DNA of 50,428 bases from Pseudooceanicola sp. HF7 (GTDB lineage Bacteria; Pseudomonadota; Alphaproteobacteria; Rhodobacterales; Rhodobacteraceae): contig NZ_JAATOW010000033.1 in the NCBI RefSeq assembly GCF_011806405.1, positions 1 through 50,428 on the forward strand. Reading direction: 5' to 3'. How positions within the stretch are numbered: the stretch's first letter is position 1; each line of letters starts with the position of its first letter. Position numbers and translations under genes: made by a program. Shown here one piece after another: positions 24,668 to 34,189 of this stretch. A model generated the notes under the pieces. That model was given only the letters and a program-made list of their open reading frames with translations, had not been told where the DNA came from and searched no databases.

Positions 24668-26437
24668 TCAGTGGTTATGCCGGGGCGGGGTCTGCGCGAT
24701 GCGGTGGAACCCCTCGGCCGAACGCAGCACGGCGCCATCGCTCAGCTGGTTTGTCTCTGCCCGGTAGATCTTTTGCCAGGGCGTCTGCGTCACCGGGACG
24801 GGGGGCGCGGTTTCCTGGCGTCTCTTTTCGATCTCTGCTTCATCGACCAGCATGTCACAGCGCCCGGCGTTCAGGTCGATCCGGATCATGTCGCCGCTGC
24901 GCAGCCAGGCCAGCCCGCCGCCATCCGCGCTTTCGGGTGAGGCATGGACGATGGAGGGGCTGTCGGCCGTGCCCGATTGCCGCCCGTCCCCGATGGTCGG
25001 CAGGCTGGTAATGCCCGCGCGGATCAGCCGGTCGGGCGGCTGCATGTTCACCACTTCCGCCGCGCCGGGCCAGCCCAGCGGGCCGGAGCCGCGGATCACC
25101 AGGATCGAGCGTTCGTCGATGTCGAGCGCGGGGTCGTTGATCCGGGCGTGGTAATCCTCGGACCCGTCGAAGACCACCGCGCGCCCGTCAAAGCAGTTTT
25201 CCTTGCCAGGCTCGGACAGGAAGCGGCGGCGGAAGTCCTCGGAGATCACGCAGGTCTTCATGATCGCGAAATCAAAGAGGTTGCCGGACAGAACGCGGAA
25301 GCCGGCGCGCTCCATCAGCGGCTTGCCATAGGGGCGGATAACCTCTCGGTCCTTGGCTTCGCGGCCCTTCAGGTTCTCGGCCATGGTCTGGCCGGTGACG
25401 GTGGCGCAGCTGGTTTCCAGCACGCCGGCCTCGGCCAGTTCCCACATGATCGCGGGCACACCGCCGGCGCGGTGGAAGCGTTCGGACAGGAAGCGCCCGG
25501 CGGGCTGGACGTCAGCGATCAGCGGGATGTCGTAGCCGTGGATCTGCCAGTCATCATGGCTGAGCTCGACACCCACGGTGGCGGCGATGGCCGCAAGGTG
25601 GGGCTGCGCGTTGGTCGACCCGCCGATGGCGGCGTTCACCCGCACGGCGTTCAGGATCGCGTCCCGGGTCAGCACCTGCGAGGGCCGCAGGTCTTCGGCC
25701 ACCATCTCGACCACCCGCTTGCCGGTGCGATAGGCCATCTGCCCGCGTTCGCGGTAAGCCGCCGGGATCGCGGCGCAGCCGGTCAGCGACATCCCCATGG
25801 CCTCGGCCAGCGCGTTCATGGTCGACGCGGTGCCCATGGTGTTGCAATGCCCGATGGAGGGCGCGGAATCCATCGCCGCCTCTAGGAACTCGGCCCGATC
25901 GATCTCTCCTGCCGCATAGCGGCGGCGGCTCTGCCAGATGACGGTGCCAGAGCCGGCAAGCCGCCCCTCGTGCACCGAATCCAGCATCGCACCGCCGGAC
26001 AGGACGATGGCCGGGATGTCGACGGTGGCCGCCGCCATGATCGCGGCAGGCGTGGTCTTGTCGCAGCCGGTGGTCAGCACGACCCCGTCGATGGGATAGC
26101 CATGCAGCACCTCGACGAGGCCAAGGTAGGACAGGTTGCGATCAAGAGCTGCCGTGGGGCGGCGGCAGTTCTCGAAGATCGGGTGTGTGGGAAACTCGAT
26201 CGGGATGCCCCCGGCATCGCGGATCCCGTCCCGCACCCGCTTGGCAAGGTCCAGGTGATGGCGGTTGCAGGGCGACAGGTCGCTGCCCGACTGGGCGATG
26301 CCGATGATCGGGCGCCCCTCGGTCAGTTCCTCGGGCGTCAGGCCGTAGTTCATGAAGCGCTCGAGGTAGAGCGCGGTCATGTCGGCGTGGTCGGGGTTGT
26401 CGAACCAGTCCTGGCTGCGCAGACGGCGTTTGGTCAT
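24668..26437 (-). CDS. xylD: D-xylonate dehydratase (IlvD/Edd family)
   Basis: A 589-residue IlvD/Edd-family dehydratase. It closely follows the Caulobacter XylD pattern: RSQDWFDNPDHADMTALYLE at the N terminus and the end LPRHNH-like PPRHNH. The Fe-S cysteines are in SPCNRHHLD, TGCDKTTPAAIM and GHCNTMGTASTMNA. It dehydrates D-xylonate (or L-arabinonate) to the 2-keto-3-deoxy acid in the cytoplasm. It overlaps the end of xylX by four bases and is the last gene of the operon, ending at a bidirectional terminator. L-arabinonate specificity cannot be excluded. Confidence 0.92.
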   Translation of the reverse strand: MTKRRLRSQDWFDNPDHADMTALYLERFMNYGLTPEELTEGRPIIGIAQSGSDLSPCNRHHLDLAKRVRDGIRDAGGIPIEFPTHPIFENCRRPTAALDRNLSYLGLVEVLHGYPIDGVVLTTGCDKTTPAAIMAAATVDIPAIVLSGGAMLDSVHEGRLAGSGTVIWQSRRRYAAGEIDRAEFLEAAMDSAPSIGHCNTMGTASTMNALAEAMGMSLTGCAAIPAAYRERGQMAYRTGKRVVEMVAEDLRPSQVLTRDAILNAVRVNAAIGGSTNAQPHLAAIAATVGVELSHDDWQIHGYDIPLIADVQPAGRFLSERFHRAGGVPAIMWELAEAGVLETSCATVTGQTMAENLKGREAKDREVIRPYGKPLMERAGFRVLSGNLFDFAIMKTCVISEDFRRRFLSEPGKENCFDGRAVVFDGSEDYHARINDPALDIDERSILVIRGSGPLGWPGAAEVVNMQPPDRLIRAGITSLPTIGDGRQSGTADSPSIVHASPESADGGGLAWLRSGDMIRIDLNAGRCDMLVDEAEIEKRRQETAPPVPVTQTPWQKIYRAETNQLSDGAVLRSAEGFHRIAQTPPRHNH

Positions 26438-27609
26438 TTCAGCGCTCCTCTTGCTGCGAGGTTGGACATCAGGGCGCGGGAGCCGAAGGTCCAGGGCGCG
26501 ACCGCGTCGCAGGGCCGGACCCGGTTCACCAGGGCCCCCAGGGCGGGCGAGGACACGGTGACCACGTCGCCGGTCTTGTGGGTAAAGCCCATGCCGGCGC
26601 CTTCACGGTCCTTGGTGGGCGCGAACATCGTCCCCAGATACAGCATCGCGCCGTCCGGGTACTGGTGCGTCGCGTTCAGAAGCTGCCCGGCCAGGTCGGC
26701 CGGCTGGCGCGAGATCTGGGACATGTCGGAATGGTCGGACAGCGCGAAACCGTCCTCTCCGGTGATCTCGAGCTGTACGCGCAGGGTGGTCAGGTCCTCC
26801 AGCGTGAAGGCATCGTCGAAGACCCGGATGAAGGGCCCGAGGGAGGCGGCGGCGTTGTTGTCCTTGGCCTTGCCCAGAAGCAGGGCCGAACGGCCTTCGA
26901 AATCGCGCAGGTTCACGTCATTGCCAAGGGTGGCGCCGCGGATCTCTCCGCGCGAGTTGATCGCCAGCACGACCTCGGGTTCGGGGTTGTTCCAGGACGA
27001 CCCCGGGTGCACCCCGATCTGCGCGCCGCAGCCCACCGCGGACATCGGCTGCGCCTTGGTGAAGATCTCTGCATCCGGGCCGATCCCCACCTCGAGGTAC
27101 TGGGACCAGAGCCCGGCCTTTTGCAGATGCGCCTTCACCTCTGCCGCCTTGTCAGAGCCCGGTACCAGCCCGCGCAGGTTGCCGCCAAGGATCTCAGCCA
27201 GCTCGGTGCGGATCGACTCGGCCAGCTTTGGGTCGCCCTTGGCGCGTTCCTCAATCACCCGCTCGACCATGGAGCCGGCGAAGGTCACGCCTGCCGCCTT
27301 GACCGCCTGCAAATCGCAAGGGGCCAGCAGCTGGCCCAGGTGGCCCGTGCCGTCGCCCTGGTCAATGTAGCCATCAAGCGCCCCAAGCGACGGCCCCCCC
27401 TCGCGGAGCGCGCCGGGCAGGTCGTCGATTTCCAGCAGGTCGGCCATGGTGGGGGCGATCTGCGTCAGGTCCAGCACCTCTGCGTCCCGGATCAGCACCG
27501 GACAGGGCCCGTTCGTCTCTTTGGACCAGACCCGGCCCAGCAACAGCCCGCCCGTGTCTTGGGGAAGGATATCTTTCGCGTTCAGTGCCACCGGCGTGTT
27601 CAAAGTCAT
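26434..27609 (-). CDS. xylX: 2-keto-3-deoxy-D-xylonate dehydratase (FAH family)
   Basis: A 391-residue fumarylacetoacetate-hydrolase-fold protein of the XylX type. Motifs are LGRVWSKETNGPCPV, VKAAGVTFAGSMVERVIEER, IGVHPGSSWNNPEPEVVLAI with the metal-binding Glu pair, and LGNDVNLRDFEGRSALLLGKAK. It converts 2-keto-3-deoxypentonate to alpha-ketoglutarate semialdehyde in the Weimberg route. It lies directly before xylD, as expected for that pathway. No ketoglutarate-semialdehyde dehydrogenase gene is in this window. A 151-base gap separates it from the GntR gene. Confidence 0.9.
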   Translation of the reverse strand: MTLNTPVALNAKDILPQDTGGLLLGRVWSKETNGPCPVLIRDAEVLDLTQIAPTMADLLEIDDLPGALREGGPSLGALDGYIDQGDGTGHLGQLLAPCDLQAVKAAGVTFAGSMVERVIEERAKGDPKLAESIRTELAEILGGNLRGLVPGSDKAAEVKAHLQKAGLWSQYLEVGIGPDAEIFTKAQPMSAVGCGAQIGVHPGSSWNNPEPEVVLAINSRGEIRGATLGNDVNLRDFEGRSALLLGKAKDNNAAASLGPFIRVFDDAFTLEDLTTLRVQLEITGEDGFALSDHSDMSQISRQPADLAGQLLNATHQYPDGAMLYLGTMFAPTKDREGAGMGFTHKTGDVVTVSSPALGALVNRVRPCDAVAPWTFGSRALMSNLAARGALK

Positions 27610-27760
27610 TCTGAAACCCTTGTTTCGCGTCCCTTCACCGGCAGCCGGCCGATGAAAGGCGTCTTGAAGATGGTCTGCCGCGATGCCCTGGGATCTGCGG
27701 CGCTCAGGCGCGCGGAGCCCTGTACTGGCCGCGCGCCGATGGTCTGCGTCCCGATGCGCC

Positions 27761-28510
27761 TCAGCCCTTGCTGTCCACCGGATCGGGGAAGCTGGTCAGA
27801 CCCTGGCTGAGGTGGGTTCGCATCAGGTATTGGTAGGCAAGGTGGTCAGAGGCCTCCACCGCCTTGAGAACGGCTTCGTGTTCCTGGAAGGTCTCGCCCT
27901 CAATGATCCTGCGGGTCTTGCCGTGCTGCATGATGCGCAGGATCACCGGCTTCATGATGCCGTAGATATCCAGGATCGACTGGTTCCCGGTCAGCGAGAT
28001 CAGCTTGACGTGGAACTGGAAGTCGAACTCCGACGCCTCGACGATGCTGCGCGCCTGCACCATCTTGCGGTTGAGCGCGCGCAGCTCTGCCAGGTCCTCT
28101 GCCTTGGTGGCGGCGAAGATGGCCAGAGCGCTGCCAGTTTCGATCAGCTCACGGAAGCCCTGGATATCCATGAAGGTCCGGCGAGAGACCTCGCCCACGT
28201 TGAAGGAGAAGATATCGAGCGCGCGGTTGATCCGCTGGTCGATGATCGTCGCCCCCACCTTGGGCCGCACGTCGACGATGCCATAGGCCTTCAGCATGCG
28301 CATCGCCTCGCGCACCGTGTTGCGGCTGATCTCGAAACGCTCGCAAAGCTCGCGCTCGGTGGGCAGCTTGTCGCCCACGGTCAGCCCGTCGGTGTCGATC
28401 AGCTCGCGGATCTGGGCCACCACCTGATCGACAGCCGACCCTCCGCCGCTCTCTTCCGTTGTCTCCCCCACGTCTGAAGCCCCTGATTTATCGGTCACGA
28501 CATCCCTCAT
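27761..28510 (-). CDS. GntR-family regulator (FadR/FCD subfamily)
   Basis: A 249-residue regulator. The winged helix-turn-helix covers about residues 28-95 (GDKLPTERELCERFEISRNT, then VREAMRMLKAYGIVDVRPKVG). An FCD effector domain follows with FRELIETGSALAI, DFQFHVKLISLTGN and an HEAVLKAVEA helix carrying metal-site His residues. The first 25 residues are a Ser/Gly/Glu-rich tail, so a later start is possible. Its ATG overlaps the dctM stop, placing it inside the operon between transporter and enzymes. It probably senses an aldonate or 2-keto-3-deoxy acid. Confidence 0.92.
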   Translation of the reverse strand: MRDVVTDKSGASDVGETTEESGGGSAVDQVVAQIRELIDTDGLTVGDKLPTERELCERFEISRNTVREAMRMLKAYGIVDVRPKVGATIIDQRINRALDIFSFNVGEVSRRTFMDIQGFRELIETGSALAIFAATKAEDLAELRALNRKMVQARSIVEASEFDFQFHVKLISLTGNQSILDIYGIMKPVILRIMQHGKTRRIIEGETFQEHEAVLKAVEASDHLAYQYLMRTHLSQGLTSFPDPVDSKG

Positions 28511-29817
28511 ACCAGCCAGGTCGCAATTGGCGGGAAGAACAGGATCGTCGCCAGGACAATCAGTTGCAAGGCGATGAAGGGCAGAAGCGCGACGTAGATA
28601 TGCTTCAGCGTGATTTCCTTCGGCGCGACGCTCTTGAGGTAAAAGGCCGCGGGGCCGAAGGGCGGCGTCAGGTAGGACACCTGCATGTTCACCGCGAAGA
28701 GGATGCCGAACCAGATCGGGTCATAGCCAAGCTGCACCACGATGGGCACGAAGATCGGCAGGGTCAGCAACGCGATGCCGATCCAGTCCAGGAACATGCC
28801 CAGAACCAGCAGGATCAGCATCATCACCATGATGATGATCACCGGTGCCGCGTCGATGCCCAGGATCGCCTGCGCCACGAAGCGGTTGCCACCCATCAGG
28901 TTGTAGACGCCCACCAGCACGGCCGCTGCGATGCCGATCCAGATGATCATGCCGCAGGTCTGCAGGGTGTGCACAAGGCTGTCCTGCACCATCTTGAAGG
29001 TCAGCTCGCGCCTCAGCAGCGAAATGATCAGCACCGCAGACACACCCATGGCCGCCGCTTCGGTGATCGAGGCGATGCCGCCGTAGATCGAGCCCAGCAC
29101 GACGAAGACGATGAACAGCGGGGCAGCCAATGCGCGCAGGGCAGAGCCGATGGATTCCTGCGCCACTTCCTCGCGCGACATCGGCGGGCCCAGCTGCGGA
29201 TTGCGCCAGCAGAGGAACAGCACGTAGGCCACGTAGAACCCCAGCAGCAACAGCGCGGGGGTGATCGCGGCGATGAAGAGGTCGGCGATAGAGGTGTTTG
29301 CGACCAGCCCGTAGATGATCAGCACGATGGAGGGCGGCATCATCGTTCCCAGCGAGCCGCCGGCGCAGACCACGCCGATGGACAGGCTGCGGTCATAGCC
29401 AAGGCGCAGCATCTGCGGCAGGGCCAGGATGCCTAGCAGGACGATCTCACCGCCGATGACGCCGGACATGGCGGCCATCAGGATCGCCACGATCAGGGTC
29501 TGGACGGCAACGCCGCCCGGCAGACGCCCGGCCAGGATACGCATCCCGTTGAACAGCGATTTCGCGATTCCAGAGCGATCCAGCAGCGCCGCCATCAGGA
29601 TGAACATCGGGATGGCGACAAGGGAGTATTCAGTGATGAACCCGAAGATGCGGGAGGTCACCAGCGGCAGGGCCATGGGCCCGAACCAGCCATAGGTGAA
29701 GATCAGTGCGACAAAGCCGGTGACCCAGGCCAACGGCTGGCCGGTCAGAAGCAGCAGGAAGATCGCGCCGACAAGAAGGTAGGACCCGTACTCGATCCCG
29801 ATGGAGCTGAGGTCCAT
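28507..29817 (-). CDS. dctM: TRAP transporter large permease (DctM type)
   Basis: A 436-residue polytopic permease with complete DctM patterns: FLLLLTGQPLAWVTGFVALI near the N terminus, YSLVAIPMFILMAALLDRSG, and the C-terminal GILFAVNMQVSYLTPPFGP. It is the main translocation subunit, driven by the ion gradient. It lies directly after dctQ and overlaps the GntR gene. Linkage to XylD and XylX suggests a sugar-acid substrate such as D-xylonate. Confidence 0.93.
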   Translation of the reverse strand: MDLSSIGIEYGSYLLVGAIFLLLLTGQPLAWVTGFVALIFTYGWFGPMALPLVTSRIFGFITEYSLVAIPMFILMAALLDRSGIAKSLFNGMRILAGRLPGGVAVQTLIVAILMAAMSGVIGGEIVLLGILALPQMLRLGYDRSLSIGVVCAGGSLGTMMPPSIVLIIYGLVANTSIADLFIAAITPALLLLGFYVAYVLFLCWRNPQLGPPMSREEVAQESIGSALRALAAPLFIVFVVLGSIYGGIASITEAAAMGVSAVLIISLLRRELTFKMVQDSLVHTLQTCGMIIWIGIAAAVLVGVYNLMGGNRFVAQAILGIDAAPVIIIMVMMLILLVLGMFLDWIGIALLTLPIFVPIVVQLGYDPIWFGILFAVNMQVSYLTPPFGPAAFYLKSVAPKEITLKHIYVALLPFIALQLIVLATILFFPPIATWLV

Positions 29818-29819
29818 GA

Positions 29820-30392
29820 TTATTTGCCCTCTTCGGAAACGGAGGTATCGCGGCGGATCGCGGCGATCAGGTGGAAGACGGTCTGGACGAACATCAACGC
29901 CACGCAGAGCAGCACCAGCAGCTTCAGCAGCGCCGGGGTCGGCGGGTTCCAGGAGGTCCCGGTGCCTTCCAGGTGCAGCGCGCCCGAGGGGTTGAACCAG
30001 GATTTCTCGACCATGACCCAGCTGGCAAAGGCCAGCCCGGCAAAGAACATCAGCGCGATGATGGAGTTGAAGATGTCCAGCATTCGGCGCCGCTTGGGAT
30101 TGACGGAATCGTAGATCATCCGCACCCGGATGTGCCTGTCCCGCGCCAGGGCGACAGGGCCGCCGATCAGAAAGATCGCGGCGATCAGGAAGCTTGTCGT
30201 CTCATGCGCCCAGAAGGTCGGGCTGTTCAGGACATAGCGCGCGAAGACCTCGACCACGGTGATGAGGAAGGCCGCGAAGATCGCCCATGCCAGGAACTTG
30301 GAAGATCCGGAAACGGCCCGGTCTAGGCCTGTGCGGATCTCTGTGTCATCGTCGTGCTCGACGGTATTGGTGATATCGCTCTGATCGGCCAT
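29820..30392 (-). CDS. dctQ: TRAP transporter small membrane subunit (DctQ type)
   Basis: A 190-residue DctQ protein with four hydrophobic segments. The characteristic VFARYVLNSPTFWAHETTSF follows the first helix, and RDRHIRVRMIYDSVNPKRRR comes after the second. The N terminus is hydrophilic. It is encoded between the solute-binding protein and dctM, with a two-base gap to dctM. A perfect hairpin lies in the gap between dctP and this gene. Confidence 0.9.
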   Translation of the reverse strand: MADQSDITNTVEHDDDTEIRTGLDRAVSGSSKFLAWAIFAAFLITVVEVFARYVLNSPTFWAHETTSFLIAAIFLIGGPVALARDRHIRVRMIYDSVNPKRRRMLDIFNSIIALMFFAGLAFASWVMVEKSWFNPSGALHLEGTGTSWNPPTPALLKLLVLLCVALMFVQTVFHLIAAIRRDTSVSEEGK

Positions 30393-30420
30393 TTGCGGCT
30401 CTCCTCCTGCCTGTCCGGAG

Positions 30421-30447
30421 CACGCCCGGCAGCGACTGCCGGGCGTG
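30421..30447 (-). other. Strong stem-loop after the xylonate-type dctP
   Basis: CACGCCCGGCAG (30421-30432) pairs perfectly with CTGCCGGGCGTG (30436-30447), leaving a three-base loop. It sits in the 77-base gap between dctP and dctQ on the minus strand. No T-run follows. It probably stabilises the dctP end of the mRNA or reduces read-through, favouring surplus binding protein. Confidence 0.75.
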
Positions 30448-30469
30448 GTACTATTGGTTTATTTAGGGA

Positions 30470-31495
30470 TCAGAGAAGGTTGCGGCCCTTGAGATAGGCA
30501 GTCACGGCGTCGTAATAGCGCTGCGTCATCTCGGTCTTGGGCGCCCAGTTCTGCCATTCCTGCTGCGCGATGCGGCGGAATTTGGCGCGCTCGTCACCGG
30601 ACCAGTTGATGATCTCGATATCTGCATTCGCGTTCGCTTTCTCCACCGCGGCGGCATCCAGCTGACGCACGGAGTAGATGTGATCGAAGCTGAACTGCTT
30701 GACGGAAACCTTCATGATTTCCTGCAGGTCTTCGGGCAGCTCGTCCCAGACCGACTTGGTCATAGAAATGTCGATCATCGGCAGCGAGTGGAAGCCCGGG
30801 TAAAGTGGGTAGTTCGCGATGTCGTTCATGCCCAGCGACTGGTTGGTTGCGAAGACGGTGTTGTCCGCGGCATCTACGACGCCCTTGTCGAGCGCAGAGA
30901 AGATCTCGGACCCCGGCAGGGACACCGGCGCGGCGCCGGCTTTCGAGAAGATTTCGTAGACCATGCCTTCGGGCGCGCGAAGCTTGACGCCTTTCAGATC
31001 CTCGACCGTGCGGATCGGAATCCGCGACACGAAGGCTTCCGGCTCCGTCGCGGCCGCACCGATGAACTGGACGCCGTAGGGCTCGACCAGCTCTGCGTAC
31101 AGCTCATTGCCGCCGCCGCTTTCCATGAAACCCAGAAGCTCGAAAGGATCGCTCCAGGCGCCGACGAGGTTGCCCATCATGGCAAAGGCCGGGTCCTTGC
31201 CGGAGAAGTAGCTGGGGTCGGTCAGGTGACCCTGCAGGATGCCGGCGCCGACCGCTTCCAGCGTGTCGGAGTGCGGCACGACTGCGCCGATCGGCAGGAT
31301 CTCGATCTCGATCCGGCCGCCGGACAGCTTGCCGACTTCTTCCGCCCATTTCGTCTTGTTGACGAAGCCCGGCTCCCCTGCGGTTTCCGAGGTCTGGAAC
31401 GTCCAGTTGTAGTCCGCGGCCATGGCGGCACTGCCCAGGCTGAGCGCCGAAATCGTCACGGCTGCCAGGCCGGTAAGCCTCTTGATGAATTGCAT
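30470..31495 (-). CDS. dctP: TRAP transporter solute-binding protein (DctP type)
   Basis: A 341-residue periplasmic receptor. A signal peptide (MQFIKRLTGLAAVTISALSL...AMA) precedes ADYNWTFQTSE. The ligand Arg lies in LKGVKLRAPEGMVYEIFSKA, and DAADNTVFATNQSLG matches the family aromatic/acid motif. ATG 31495 is chosen because it begins the signal peptide and AGGGAGGAAG precedes it; upstream in-frame starts are not plausible. It is the first gene of the leftward operon dctP-dctQ-dctM-gntR-xylX-xylD. The probable ligand is xylonate or another aldonate. Confidence 0.9.
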   Translation of the reverse strand: MQFIKRLTGLAAVTISALSLGSAAMAADYNWTFQTSETAGEPGFVNKTKWAEEVGKLSGGRIEIEILPIGAVVPHSDTLEAVGAGILQGHLTDPSYFSGKDPAFAMMGNLVGAWSDPFELLGFMESGGGNELYAELVEPYGVQFIGAAATEPEAFVSRIPIRTVEDLKGVKLRAPEGMVYEIFSKAGAAPVSLPGSEIFSALDKGVVDAADNTVFATNQSLGMNDIANYPLYPGFHSLPMIDISMTKSVWDELPEDLQEIMKVSVKQFSFDHIYSVRQLDAAAVEKANANADIEIINWSGDERAKFRRIAQQEWQNWAPKTEMTQRYYDAVTAYLKGRNLL

Positions 31496-31846
31496 GTCTT
31501 CCTCCCTTTGATCCAATCCCGTTGTCTCTTCTCCTGAGAGCCGGGTGGGCCTGTCTGCCCCTTTGGTTGGACAAATAAGGCATAGGCGCGAGAGAATATC
31601 AACGTCTTGTGAGGTGGCGACGCCCCTGATTCTCTCCTGCCTCTTCGCAGAAAAGCGGGTATTCATGGTGTAAAATGAGATTTTTGCGGTTTTATCGCGG
31701 TTTCCCTCCATTTTTCCCGCCCGCCTCTGCTAGAAAATCCGCAGCGCCCGAATCAGTCAACCACGCGGGCAGATCGGTATTTGTCACCCAGATGCACCGA
31801 AACGGCGATCGGCGGCAGAGGTGAGAGCGACAGAAGGAGAGCAGCG
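31496..31846. promoter_or_regulatory. Divergent promoter region between TRAP operon and SDR gene
   Basis: About 350 bases without a gene, separating the leftward TRAP operon from the rightward SDR. TTGGTTGGACAA at 31563-31574 is a weak candidate GntR/FCD site because such regulators often bind short TTG...CAA palindromes. Nothing else definite is seen. Confidence 0.4.
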
Positions 31847-32608
31847 ATGACGGACCTCACGGGCAAGGTGGCCCTGATTACAGGCGGCAACGGGGGCATC
31901 GGGCTGGCCATGGCGACCGCTCTTGCGGATGCGGGGGCCGCGATCGCGCTGGTCGGCCGAAACGCGGACAAGAGCGCCGCCGCAGCGGCCACCCTCGCAC
32001 GCGACGGCACCCCCGCCCCGATGGCGATCACCGGCGACATGGCGGATGAGGCCAGCGTAGCCGCAGCCATGGCGCAATTGGCCGAACGTTTCGGGGGCCT
32101 GGACATGCTGATCAACAACGCCGGGGCGAACGACCGCAAGCTGCCGCAGGACTATTCGCTTGCCGAATGGAACACCCTAATCAGCAGCAACCTGACCTCT
32201 GCCTTCCTGGTATCGCAGGCGGCCTATCCGCTGATGGCGGCGCGGGGTGGCGGCAAGATCGTCAACATCGGTTCGCTCATGTCGACCTTCGGCACGCCCA
32301 TGTCCGCGCCCTATGCCGCGGCGAAAGGCGGCGTGGTACAGATGACCAAGGCGCTGGCCACGGCCTGGGCCGCGGACAATATCCAGGTGAATGCTATCCT
32401 GCCCGGCTGGATCGACACGGAGATGACCGTCACGGCCAGGGAACAGGTGGCCGGGCTGAACGACCGCGTCCTTGCGCGCACCCCGGCGGGACGCTGGGGG
32501 CGGCCAGAGGACCTGGGCGGCGCGGCGCTGTTCCTGTGCTCAACGGCGTCGGATTTCGTCACCGGGATCAGCCTGCCGGTGGACGGCGGGTATTCCTGCG
32601 CCGCCTGA
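31847..32608 (+). CDS. Short-chain dehydrogenase/reductase
   Basis: A 253-residue classical SDR. The cofactor motif TGGNGGIGLAMATAL is near residue 12, NNAG lies in LINNAGANDRK, and the catalytic YAAAK (Tyr-x-x-x-Lys) and the C-terminal GISLPVDGGYSCAA are present. ATG 31847 follows AGAAGGAGAG. It is divergent from the xylonate operon and may be a sugar or sugar-acid dehydrogenase feeding that route, for example aldose oxidation. General 3-oxoacyl-reductase-like activity cannot be excluded. Confidence 0.85.
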   Translation: MTDLTGKVALITGGNGGIGLAMATALADAGAAIALVGRNADKSAAAAATLARDGTPAPMAITGDMADEASVAAAMAQLAERFGGLDMLINNAGANDRKLPQDYSLAEWNTLISSNLTSAFLVSQAAYPLMAARGGGKIVNIGSLMSTFGTPMSAPYAAAKGGVVQMTKALATAWAADNIQVNAILPGWIDTEMTVTAREQVAGLNDRVLARTPAGRWGRPEDLGGAALFLCSTASDFVTGISLPVDGGYSCAA

Positions 32609-32623
32609 GGCTCAGGGCGGCGC

Positions 32624-34189
32624 TTAGTGCGCCGCGCCGCCTGCCCCCTTGCGGGGTGGTTTCATCGCCAGCGCCAGCACCGCCAGCCCGGCAAAGAGCA
32701 GCGTGAGCAGCGTGAAGATGTCGATGAAGGACATCACCGTCGCCTGCTGGGCAATCCGCCCGGCCATCTGGCTGAGCGCCGCGGTACTGCTGTCTGAAAT
32801 GCCATTGGCCTGAAGGTTCGCCGTCAGCATGTTCATCTGCCGCAGGACCTCTGAATTGGCCCAGTTCAGCCCCTCCTGAAGCCGGGCGGTGTGCAGCGCC
32901 CCGCGATCCGTCAGCAAGGTGGCGATCATGGCCAGGCCCACGGCCCCGCCCAGGTTGCGCATCAGGTTATAAAGCCCGGAGGCGCTTTTCATCTTGTCCG
33001 GCGCCAGGGTGCCAAGCGCCAGGTTGTTGATCGGCACCATGCAGATCATCAGCGAGAGCCCCCGCAACACCTGCGGCCAGAGCAGCTCGGAAAAGTCCCA
33101 ATCCGCGGTCATGCCCGTCAGCATCCAGCAGGACAGGCCAAATCCGCAGAAGCCCATCAGCAGCATCAGCCGCAGGTCCATGCGCGACGACAGGATGCCC
33201 GCCAGCGGCGCAGACACGAACATCGCCAGGCCGGAGACAAAGACCGTCTCACCGGTCATCAGGCTGTCATAGCCCCGGATCGAGGACAGGTAGAGCGGAT
33301 AGAGATAGGTCATCCCGTAAAGCCCCACGCCCATCACGAAGCTGAAGATCGACCCGACGGCGAAGTTCTTGTTTCCGAACGCGGAAAAATCCACCACCGG
33401 ATCGTCGCGCGTGAAAGACCGCCAGAAGGTCACCACACCCCCGACGATCATGACGACGAACAGGATCGCCACCAGTTCGTCCTGGAACCAGTCGTTGGCG
33501 GGGCCCTCTTCCAGCACGTATTCCATGCCGCCCAGGAAGCAGGCCAGCGCCCCCAGCCCAAGCCAGTCGAAGGTATCGAAGAGCTTCCAGTTCGGCTTGT
33601 CGAAATCCACCAGCGCCAGCACCCCCACGGTGACGGCGATCCCGGCAGGGACATTGACCAGGAACAGCCAGTGCCAGCTCATCGCGTGGCTGAGGTAGCC
33701 ACCGACGGTCGGCCCCACTGTGGGGGCCAGCGTCGCCACCAGCCCGATCATCGGAGAGACGACAGCCCGCTTGGAGGGCGGAAAGATCGTGAAGGCCGCG
33801 GCAAAGACAGACGGGATCATGCCGCCGCCCAGGAAACCCTGCAGCGCCCGCCACAGGATCATCTCCGAAATGGAGCCCGAGGTGGCGCACATGAAGGAGG
33901 CCGCGGTGAAGCCTGCCGCCGAAATGGCAAAGAGATAGCGGGTGGACATCATCCGCCCCAACAGGCCCGACAGCGGGATCATGATGACCTCTGCGATCAG
34001 GTAAGAGGTCTGGACCCAGCTGATTTCCTCGGACGAAGCGCCAAGCCCGGCCTGGATTTCCGGCAGGGAGGCAGAGACGATCTGGATGTCCAGGATCGCC
34101 ATGAACATGCCGAAGACCATGACGAAGAACGCCGCGACCCTGCGCGGCGTAAGCTCCGGTTCCTGCGGTTGGGCGGCGGGGGCGCTCAT
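32624..34189 (-). CDS. MFS multidrug efflux permease, DHA2/EmrB type
   Basis: A 521-residue permease with about 14 hydrophobic segments, fitting the DHA2 (EmrB/QacA) drug:proton antiporter family. Family marks include MAILDIQIVSASLPEIQAGL near the start, SWVQTSYLIAEVIMIPLSG, and WRALQGFLGGGMIPSVFAAA. It overlaps the end of the HlyD-like gene by four bases, and the two form an EmrAB-like pump. An outer-membrane partner is not encoded here. It is probably controlled by the divergent TetR. The substrate is unknown. Confidence 0.92.
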   Translation of the reverse strand: MSAPAAQPQEPELTPRRVAAFFVMVFGMFMAILDIQIVSASLPEIQAGLGASSEEISWVQTSYLIAEVIMIPLSGLLGRMMSTRYLFAISAAGFTAASFMCATSGSISEMILWRALQGFLGGGMIPSVFAAAFTIFPPSKRAVVSPMIGLVATLAPTVGPTVGGYLSHAMSWHWLFLVNVPAGIAVTVGVLALVDFDKPNWKLFDTFDWLGLGALACFLGGMEYVLEEGPANDWFQDELVAILFVVMIVGGVVTFWRSFTRDDPVVDFSAFGNKNFAVGSIFSFVMGVGLYGMTYLYPLYLSSIRGYDSLMTGETVFVSGLAMFVSAPLAGILSSRMDLRLMLLMGFCGFGLSCWMLTGMTADWDFSELLWPQVLRGLSLMICMVPINNLALGTLAPDKMKSASGLYNLMRNLGGAVGLAMIATLLTDRGALHTARLQEGLNWANSEVLRQMNMLTANLQANGISDSSTAALSQMAGRIAQQATVMSFIDIFTLLTLLFAGLAVLALAMKPPRKGAGGAAH

